Shown in pieces: positions 35,728-43,300 of a stretch of 64,000 bases of DNA. Origin of the DNA: Phycisphaerae bacterium RAS2 (GTDB lineage Bacteria; Planctomycetota; Phycisphaerae; UBA1845; UTPLA1); contig CP036352.1 of NCBI GenBank assembly GCA_007753915.1, positions 4,260,590 to 4,324,589 of the forward strand, written 5' to 3'. Both the position numbers and the translations under genes were made by a program. The notes under the pieces were generated by a model that ran no database searches, was not told the origin of the DNA, and saw only the letters and a list, made by a program, of their open reading frames with translations. Position 1 is the first letter of the stretch. Every line of letters starts with the position of its first letter.

Positions 35728-36006
35728 TCACGCTGGCCGGGGAATGACGCGCTGGTAATACTCGGCATTGATCTGAACGTACTTGGCCCATTCGGGCGGC
35801 AGGGCGTCTTCTGGGAAGATCGCCTTCACGGGGCATTCATCGACGCAGAGGCCGCAGTCGATGCAGACGGCAGGGTCGATATAGAGCATTTCCTCGCGGT
35901 CGGAGTTCAACTCGTCTTTCGTGGGGTGGATGCAGTCCACGGGACAGACGGCGACGCATGCGCCGTCCTTCACGCCGATACACGGTTCCGCAATGACGTA
36001 GGTCAT
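35728..36006 (-). CDS. 7Fe-type ferredoxin
   Basis: 92 residues with cysteines at 9, 17, 21, 25 and 48, 51, 54, 58 (CIGVKDGACVAVCPVDC and CIDCGLCVDECPVKAIFPED). This is the arrangement of FdxA-type ferredoxins carrying one 3Fe-4S and one 4Fe-4S cluster. It carries electrons in the cytoplasm. The usual C-terminal helix is present (PPEWAKYVQINAEYYQRV). Upstream, 28 bases away, is a membrane glycosyltransferase; no redox partner is adjacent. Confidence 0.93.
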   Translation of the reverse strand: MTYVIAEPCIGVKDGACVAVCPVDCIHPTKDELNSDREEMLYIDPAVCIDCGLCVDECPVKAIFPEDALPPEWAKYVQINAEYYQRVIPRPA

Positions 36007-36034
36007 CTTCGCGCGCTCCCGCCAACACCCACTG

Positions 36035-37324
36035 TCATTGTAGGCCCGACGCGGGCGATTTCTGATTCGCGGCAGCGCCGTCCCGGCTCACGATGCGCGT
36101 GCAACGGGGCGAGACCATGTCGTATTCGATGCCGCGCCAGACGATTCGCCGCGTCCGCATCGAAGCGACCATCAGCGCGAGAAACATCAGGCCCGAAAAC
36201 GTCACCGCGCTCAAGTCGGCCCACGCGTCGCGCCAGGTCGCGTCGGGCGGGTGCAGCACGCGTCGCACGGCTCGCTGCCGATACGCCGCGCGCCCGATGA
36301 TCGCCGCAAGCAGCGCCATCCACGCCGCGAAGGCCGGCCACAGGACCCAATTCGCATCGAGCCAGCCGAACAGCGCCGCGAAGAAAACCGCCGCCGCCGC
36401 GGTGCCGCCGACCACGAGATTGAGACACAGCAACAGGCCCGCGCGCCAGGTGCGCGGCGAATAGACCCGTGTAATAATAATCTGCCGCAATGCGAACGAC
36501 CAGAAGCCCGCGAGGGTCGTCGCGTCGCTGCTGGGGGCCAGCGCCTGCGGCACGAACCGAATGCGCAGCCCGGCGGCGCGCACGGCCCCGCTCAACGCGT
36601 AGTCGTCGGACACGGCGGCATCCCACGCGTCGCGCACGCCGCAGCGATCGAACACCTCGCGGAGGATCGCCGTGCCGCCGCCCCAGCAGAAATTGGACCG
36701 CTCATCGGCCAGAAGCGTGACCGTCGCCGCGTTCCACGCCGAGCGAAGTTGTGACGCCATGCCGCGGCCCGCCGTGTACCACCGGTAGCCTGTCGCCGCC
36801 CCGACCGACGGCTCCGCCAGCGGCGCCACGAGGTGGCCGAGCCAGTCGGCCCCGGGCACGGCATCGGAATCCAGAAAAACATAGACTTCTCGGTCCGCCG
36901 AGGCCGCCGCGACGGCCGCCAGCAGGTTGTGCACTTTTTGCCCACGCGCCGTCGCTTCGCCGGCCACCACGCGCCGCGCCGCGGGCCGATCCCATCCCGC
37001 CGTCATCGCGCCGATCGCGGGGTATGCGGAATCGCCGGCTGAAGCGAACGTGAAGACAACCTCGAAGTCGCCGTAGCACTGGGCCTTGAGCGCGGCGACC
37101 GTGTGCTCAAGTTTCTCGTCGATGCCGCAGCAGGGGAGGATGATGGCCACGCGCGGCTGGTGGCGAAACCGGCCCTGCCCGTCGAGCAGGGACGGCCCCG
37201 CGCGCACGCTCGCATCGACAAATCGATCGAACCGCCGCCCCTCGGCAAGGGCCGCCAGCGCGTGAACCATCGCCGCCAGCCAAAGCATCGCCGCGATCGC
37301 AATTATCCAATGCTCGCCGCTCAT
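36035..37324 (-). CDS. Membrane-bound glycosyltransferase family 2 (HpnI/ceramide-glucosyltransferase-like)
   Basis: 429 residues from ATG 37324. An N-terminal membrane helix (WIIAIAAMLWLAAMVHALAA) precedes the GT-A domain: RVAIILPCCGIDEKLEHTV, the DXD motif in FLDSDAVPGADW, and SDDYALSGAVRAAG. The Q-rich motif is FALRQIIITRVY. Three to four C-terminal membrane helices (LLLCLNLVVGGTAAAAVFF, VLWPAFAAWMALLAAI and later) anchor the enzyme. The layout resembles GT21-type lipid glycosyltransferases such as HpnI. Donor and acceptor are unknown. Confidence 0.75.
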   Translation of the reverse strand: MSGEHWIIAIAAMLWLAAMVHALAALAEGRRFDRFVDASVRAGPSLLDGQGRFRHQPRVAIILPCCGIDEKLEHTVAALKAQCYGDFEVVFTFASAGDSAYPAIGAMTAGWDRPAARRVVAGEATARGQKVHNLLAAVAAASADREVYVFLDSDAVPGADWLGHLVAPLAEPSVGAATGYRWYTAGRGMASQLRSAWNAATVTLLADERSNFCWGGGTAILREVFDRCGVRDAWDAAVSDDYALSGAVRAAGLRIRFVPQALAPSSDATTLAGFWSFALRQIIITRVYSPRTWRAGLLLCLNLVVGGTAAAAVFFAALFGWLDANWVLWPAFAAWMALLAAIIGRAAYRQRAVRRVLHPPDATWRDAWADLSAVTFSGLMFLALMVASMRTRRIVWRGIEYDMVSPRCTRIVSRDGAAANQKSPASGLQ

Positions 37325-37456
37325 GTCGCTCGCCATCCTACGGCCCGCCGCGCGCCGCCTCAATTGAGCCGTCGGCGTTACAATCCGCGGCGTTACGGTT
37401 CACCGTGCCGCGCGGACTGCGTGCACCGCTCTCGCCACGTTCAGGATGCCATCGCC

Positions 37457-38605
37457 ATGAAAAAAGCCATCGTGCTGGGCTGCGGCCTGGTCGGCCGGGC
37501 CATCGCCGAGGACCTCGCCGCGGACGCCGCGCTGGATGTTGCCGTCGCCGACGTGTCGGAGGCCAACCTCACCCGCACACGCGGCGACCTGCGCCTCCAT
37601 CGCATGCAGGTTGATTTATCAACCGCCGAGGGCGTCGCCCGAGCCATCGCGCCGTTTGACATTGTCCTCGGCGCGATGCCCAGCGCGCTGGGGCTGATGG
37701 TTTTGCGCACGGTGATCGAAGCGCGCAAGCCCTACGCGGACATTTCATTCATGGCCGACGATGCAACCCAGCTGAGCGCGCTCGCCCGCGAGCGCGGCGT
37801 TACGGCAGTCGTTGATTGCGGCGTCGCACCGGGGCTGGCGAATGTCTTCATCGGCCGGGCCGCGGCGCAGCTCGCCCACGTGACGGACGCGGTGTACTAC
37901 GTCGGCGGCCTGCCGCGCGCGCGAACCTGGCCCTACGAATACAAGGCGCCATTCGCGCCGCTCGACGTGCTGGAGGAATACACGCGACCGGCGCGATTCA
38001 TCGAGAACGGCCAGATCGTGACGCGACCGGCGCTCTCGGAGCCGGAGCTGATGGACTTCGATCCGGTCGGCACCCTGGAAGCCTTCAACACCGATGGCCT
38101 GCGCAGCCTGCTTACGACAATCAAGGCCGACAACATGAAGGAAAAGACGCTGCGGTACCCGGGCCACGCGGCGATGATGCGCGTGCTGCGCGAGACAGGC
38201 TACTTCGGAAAAGAGGAGATCACCCTCAAAGGCGGCGCGAAAGTGCGGCCCATTGATGTCACCAGCCGCCTGCTGTTTCCGTTGTGGGAGCTGAAAGCCG
38301 GCGAGCCGGAGTTCACACTGCTGCACGTGCGCGTCGCGGGGTGCGATGGGGCGGGGGCGGCCGTGCGACATGTATATCATCTGTTCGATCAGAACGACGC
38401 GGCGACGGGGCACTCGTCGATGGCCCGAACGACGGGCTATCCGTGCGCGCTGGTCGCTCGAATGATCTTCGAAGGGCGAATCAAGGAGCCGGGGGTTCAT
38501 CCGCCCGAAGTGCTCGGTCGCGATGAGGGCCTGGTGCGCGACCTGTTGCGGCGGCTTGAGACGCGCGGCGTGCGCGTGGAGTCGCGCGTCGAAGCGGTGG
38601 CGTAG
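37457..38605 (+). CDS. Saccharopine dehydrogenase family oxidoreductase
   Basis: 382 residues from ATG 37457; upstream in-frame sequence is not protein-like. Rossmann motif KKAIVLGCGLVGRAIAEDLA at the N-terminus, then VVDCGVAPGLANVFIGRAA and the C-terminal catalytic domain (DFDPVGTLEAFNTDGLRSLL, KTLRYPGHAAMMRVLRETGY). This matches lysine 6-dehydrogenase/saccharopine reductase-like enzymes, which form or break a secondary amine with NAD(P). Substrate undetermined; there is no lysine-pathway context. It is convergent with the haloperoxidase-like gene 18 bases away. Confidence 0.85.
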   Translation: MKKAIVLGCGLVGRAIAEDLAADAALDVAVADVSEANLTRTRGDLRLHRMQVDLSTAEGVARAIAPFDIVLGAMPSALGLMVLRTVIEARKPYADISFMADDATQLSALARERGVTAVVDCGVAPGLANVFIGRAAAQLAHVTDAVYYVGGLPRARTWPYEYKAPFAPLDVLEEYTRPARFIENGQIVTRPALSEPELMDFDPVGTLEAFNTDGLRSLLTTIKADNMKEKTLRYPGHAAMMRVLRETGYFGKEEITLKGGAKVRPIDVTSRLLFPLWELKAGEPEFTLLHVRVAGCDGAGAAVRHVYHLFDQNDAATGHSSMARTTGYPCALVARMIFEGRIKEPGVHPPEVLGRDEGLVRDLLRRLETRGVRVESRVEAVA

Positions 38606-38623
38606 CCCGGGTCAGACCTGGCG

Positions 38624-40075
38624 CTACGGCGTCGGCTGGTAGACTTTCGCACACACGTGATCGGCCACGCGATTGCCCTGCACGATGCCTTCGGACTTGT
38701 CGAACGACCAGTGGATGCCGAGATAAATTCGGCTTTGACCGTTCTCCTCCTCGGCTTGCGACAGGTTGGCGAAGCTGCGCGGCAGCAGAGGCCGGGGGTT
38801 GCCTTCGTTGTCGAGCGTGACGCCGTTCAACTCATCCGAGACAAATGTAAACGCGATGTCGTCGGTGCCGAAGACGTTTCGCAAGACCTGGAAAAGCGCG
38901 CCGCCGAAGCCGGCATGCCCCGATGGATACGCGGGGAAAGGCGGCGTGAAGTTCGGGCCGACGAGGTTGCTCGCCGGCGCGCCGAGCGGCACGAAGTTCG
39001 CATCTCCTGCGGTGAGGGGGTTGTTATCGCCCGAGCTGGTCGGGCCGGTACCGGCGTCTGCCTCGCGGATGCCAACGACCGGTCTCCAGTAGTTGTAGTG
39101 GAATTTCGATTCCCAGATCGCGATGCCCGCATCGGCCATGCCGATGTTAACCAGCGCGAGCAACCGCGCCATTTCGACGACATCCAGGCCGCGCTCCTTG
39201 CCGATTTGCGTGGCAATCTGGTTGTACAGGCGTGGCGGGGCGCACAGACTCGGCGTGCCGTCGTAGGCCCAGAAGATGCCGATCTGGGTTTGATCCGCAG
39301 TTCGGATCGTCGAGGTGTTCACGCCGTCACCGCCGTAGGCCTTCGCCTCTTCAAATGCAATGGCGTATTCGACGCTGTTAATCGGCGGGGGCGGCGGACA
39401 GCGGAATTGGTCCGAGCGGCTCAATGCAAACGGGGTCACCTTGTACCAGTTCGGCCCGAGCGCGTTCTGGCCGGGATTGAGCGGATCGGACCGCCATTTG
39501 CCCGCATCGGCACTTGGAACATACGGTGTGTTATCGTCCGAGTTGTCGGCGGCGCGCATCGCGAGAATCGCCGCGGCGGCCTGCTGACCGAGCAACACGC
39601 CATTGGCGATCGCTGCGGGGTCGTCGATGTGCAACAGGTCTTCCGCCAGCTTGTCGTCAAATGTCTGTGAATGCGACGGGTAGAGTGCGACCAGCGTGTC
39701 GTGCGCCGCCTGCGAGACCGCCGCCTTCATGGACGTGTTGGCCGGCGCGGGGGCCAGCCCGGTGTAGCTCTGGTATCCGCCGTTGATGGCGAGGATCGCG
39801 TCGAACATGGCGATGTGCACGATGGCCATCGCGCGGCTGGAGCGCGTGGGACCGAGCTGGTGGCCGAAGGTGCGCGTCTCGCCAGCCTTAAGCGGTGTGT
39901 GATCCAGTCCGCTGGTGTCAATCGCGATCTGGTTCCATCGCAGCACCCAGCTCGATGCGTCTTCGCCGCCGGGCAGCGTGCCCAGGCCCGGAATGCAGCC
40001 GGCGCCGAGCGACAAGGAGCAGAAGACGACCAGCCCCGCGCGGAATCCTCGACTGCGAACGATTTGCGATGACAT
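38624..40075 (-). CDS. Vanadium-dependent haloperoxidase-like lipoprotein (PAP2 superfamily)
   Basis: 483 residues. The N-terminal signal ends SLGAGCIPG (lipobox). The vanadate/phosphate-binding residues are all present: Lys and Arg in WESKFHYNYWRPV, the SGH triad in PPFPAYPSGHAGFGGA, and Arg and His in SRIYLGIHWSFDKSEG. The length and helical core (ALSQ-like AAHDTLVALYPSH, ARLLALVNIGMADAGIAIWE) match bacterial vanadium haloperoxidases rather than small PAP2 phosphatases. It probably acts in the periplasm or at the surface; halide and substrate are unknown. The long structured leader (40107-40178) and a terminator separate it from the Ig-repeat gene upstream. Confidence 0.88.
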   Translation of the reverse strand: MSSQIVRSRGFRAGLVVFCSLSLGAGCIPGLGTLPGGEDASSWVLRWNQIAIDTSGLDHTPLKAGETRTFGHQLGPTRSSRAMAIVHIAMFDAILAINGGYQSYTGLAPAPANTSMKAAVSQAAHDTLVALYPSHSQTFDDKLAEDLLHIDDPAAIANGVLLGQQAAAAILAMRAADNSDDNTPYVPSADAGKWRSDPLNPGQNALGPNWYKVTPFALSRSDQFRCPPPPPINSVEYAIAFEEAKAYGGDGVNTSTIRTADQTQIGIFWAYDGTPSLCAPPRLYNQIATQIGKERGLDVVEMARLLALVNIGMADAGIAIWESKFHYNYWRPVVGIREADAGTGPTSSGDNNPLTAGDANFVPLGAPASNLVGPNFTPPFPAYPSGHAGFGGALFQVLRNVFGTDDIAFTFVSDELNGVTLDNEGNPRPLLPRSFANLSQAEEENGQSRIYLGIHWSFDKSEGIVQGNRVADHVCAKVYQPTP

Positions 40076-40309
40076 GGAAGGCTACTCCAGGAAAACCGTG
40101 CGGGATGTCAGGGTGGCCGCTCATCCAGGCGCGTCCGGCTCTTGCCGATTTCACCGGCCAGGCAGTGCCGACCCTGACACGTCGGTCAAATCGTACGCCC
40201 GTGTGAGTTGTCGAGCAATTACCGGAATCGACGGTTTACGAAGGAGAATTACAGGGTGACCGCGTAGCGCAAGCCCGGCAATATCGGGCCGCTCCACGAC
40301 GGCAAAGGA
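40076..40309 (-). other. Structured leader of the haloperoxidase gene
   Basis: No gene. GTCAGGGT (40107-40114) and ACCCTGAC (40171-40178) form an 8-bp stem closing a GC-rich 56-base loop that itself can fold. A further stem is GCCCG/CGGGC (40273-40289). It is compact and RNA-like, but I could not assign a riboswitch class. Confidence 0.35.
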
Positions 40310-40344
40310 AAACCGCCGACCCCTTTTTAGGGGGCCGGCGGTTT
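40310..40344 (-). terminator. Intrinsic terminator of the Ig-repeat gene
   Basis: AAACCGCCG (40310-40318) pairs with CGGCGGTTT (40336-40344) and, after one mismatch, CCCC with GGGG around a short loop. It lies 30 bases past the stop of the Ig-repeat gene and ends in T on the minus strand. A strong terminator. Confidence 0.8.
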
Positions 40345-40374
40345 GAAGCTTCCCGAGAGTTCTCCTTTGAACTC

Positions 40375-43300
40375 CTATCCGCGCCGGCGCGATCGACTTC
40401 GACGCATCAGCGCGAGGCCGACCACCAACAGCGGCGATGCAATGGCCGCTCCTGATCCGCACACGCCGCAGGCGTTGTTCTGCAGCGGTGCAGGGTTGTC
40501 GGACTGCAGCGCCGGCGCGCCCGGCTCAACGATGATCCCGTTGACGGTCAGGTCGTTGTCGCCGCGCTGGCCGTCGGTCAAGTGCAGCGTGACGACGTTG
40601 CCGGCGACTTCGGAGCCGGTGTTGCCGTCAAACAGGAACGCGTAGAAGTGCGGCACCGGAATGATCGGCGTCGGGCCGAACTTGTAGTACGTGTTCACGG
40701 TCGGGTTCGAGTGCATGATGATCTGCACTTCGATCGAGTCGCCGGGATCGATGCCGGTGACCTTGAACCCGAAGAAGCCGACCGGGAAGGTGACATCCGG
40801 CGGGATGATTCCCTCGGCCGGCGTGTTCAGCGCTTCGACGTTCATGAGCACGGTGCCCGGCGGCGAGACAATCGTCACGTAGTTGCCGTTGATGTCCGGC
40901 AGCGACGCGACATTGGGCTGCAACTTGTCGGGGATGCCGTCGTTGTTGCCGTCGCCGTTGTTGGGCGCCCCGTCTTCGATGTCGGGGTCGATGCCGTTGC
41001 CGTCGCCGGCCTGCCACGTTTTGGTGGCGGTGCAGGTGAACGGCACGCCGTCGATGTTGCCGGTGGCCTGGATCGTATCCGTGCCCGCGCCGCCGACACC
41101 TGTGTAGATGAACTCACCCTGGCCGTTCGCGTCGGTCGTGTCCGTGTTGTTCAGACCGGCGTTCGGGCCGCTGGTGATGTTGAAGTTCACGACGATGCCC
41201 GCGACCGCTGCGCCGTTGCGCGTGACGGTGACGGTTGTCGTGTGTTCCTCGCCGTTGACGTTGGTGTCCGTCGGGGGCGACAGGCTGCATTGCGCGTTGA
41301 TCCACGTCTTGCTCGCGGTGCAGGTGAACGGCACGCCGGAGATAAGCCCGCCGGCCGTGATGGTGTCCGTTCCCGGCTGACCGTTGCTGGTGTAGGTGAA
41401 CGTCGCCTGGCCCGCTGCGTTGGTGAAACGCAGATCGCCCACACCGGCGTTCGGTCCGGCCGAGATGTCGAATGCCACCAGCACGCCGTTCTGCGGCGCG
41501 CCGTTGGACGTGACGGTGACGGTCACCGAGTGATCGGTGCTGACCTGATTCGTCGCCGTCGGCGGCGAGAGACTGCACGCGGCGTTGATCCACGCCTTGG
41601 TCGCCGTGCAGGTGAATGGCACGCCTGAAATCACACCGCTCGCCTGAATGGTGTCGGTGCCGGGGCCGCCGTCGCCGGTGTAAGTGAATACGGCGTTGCC
41701 GGAGGCGTTGGTGACTGCCAATCCGGTGTCGCCGGTGTTCGGGCCGGCCGTGATTTCGAAGGTGACCAGCACGCCCGGCGAAGGCGCGCCGTTGTTCAGC
41801 ACGTTCGCCGTGACGGTGTGCTGTGTGCCGACCTGGTTTGTATCGGTCGGCGGCGACAGCGAGCAGCCGGTGTTGATCCACGTCTTAGTCGCCGTGCAAA
41901 CAAATGGCGAGCCATCGACGTTGCCCGACGCCTGAATCGTATCAGTGCCCGGTGTGCCGTTGCTCACGTAGTTAAACGTCGCCTGGCCCGCGCCGTTCGT
42001 AACCGGCGAAGCCGACAGACCGGTGTTCGGGCCGGCCGTGATGTTGAAGTTCACCGTCGCCCCTGCAGCGGCGACGCCGTTGCGAAGCACGGTCACGGTC
42101 ACGATGTGATTCGTGCCGACCTGGTTGGTCGCCGTTGGCGGCGAGAGGCTGCACGACGCCTGCACCCATGTCTTGGTCGCGGTGCAGGAGAACGGAATAC
42201 CGTCGAGCAGACCGCTGGCCTCGATCGTGTCGGTACCGGTCGCGCCGTTGCTGGTGTAGGTAAACGATCGCTGGCCCAGCGCGTTGGTCGGCGCCGCGGC
42301 GAGCGATGCGCCGAAGTTCGGGCCGTTGATGACGCTGAAGCCGACGTTCACGCCGGCCGCCGCCGCGCCGTTGCGCAGCACCGTGACGGTGACGGTGTGC
42401 ATCGTGCCGGTGCCGTTGGCAGCTGTGGGCGGATCGAGCGAGCAGCCGCTGGTGATCCACTCCTTGGTCGCCGAGCAGTTCGTCGTGACACCGCTGATGG
42501 TGGCGTTCGCCGCGATCGTGTCAGTGCCGGCCGCGCCGTTGCTCATGTAGGTGAACTCGGCGTGACCCAGTGCATCGGTCACGTCGGAGCCGTTCTGGCC
42601 CGCGTTCGGCCCAGCCGTGATGGAGTAATTGACCGTTACGCCGGCTTGCGGCACACCGTTGACCAGCACGGTCGATGTTACGGTGTGTGATGTGCCGACA
42701 AGGTTCACGCCGGCGACCGGATCGAGCAGACACTGCGCGTTGATCCACGTCTTGCTGGCGGTGCAAACCGTCGCGACGCCGCTGACCAGCGCTGTCGCCT
42801 GAATCGTGTCAGTACCGGGCAAGCCGTTGCTGGTGTAGTTGAACACGGCTTCGCCGATGACGTTCGTCACGCCGACGCCAGCCGCGCCCGCATTCGGACC
42901 AGCCGTCACGAGGAAGTTCACGGTCACGCCGTTGGCGAGCACGCCGTTGCGCACGACCGTGACAGTGACGCTGTGATTGTCGCCGACCTGGTTGGTGTCG
43001 GCCGCGGGATCGAGAATGCAACCCGCGTCGATCCACTCCTTGGTGGCGGTTGCGGGTGTCCAGGGCACACCGTCGATGGTGCCGGTCGCGGTGATGGTAT
43101 CGATGCCCACGCCGCCGACGCCGTTGTAGGTGAAGCTGGTGTTGCCGTTCACGTCGGTGAGGCCGACGCCCGCGGTGCCGGTGTTCGGCCCGGCGGTCAC
43201 AAGGAAGTTCACGGTAATGCCCGCAGCGGGAAGCCCGTTGCGCAACACCGTCGCGATAACCGTGTGGCTGTCGCCGATCTGATTCGTGTCGCTCGTTGGC

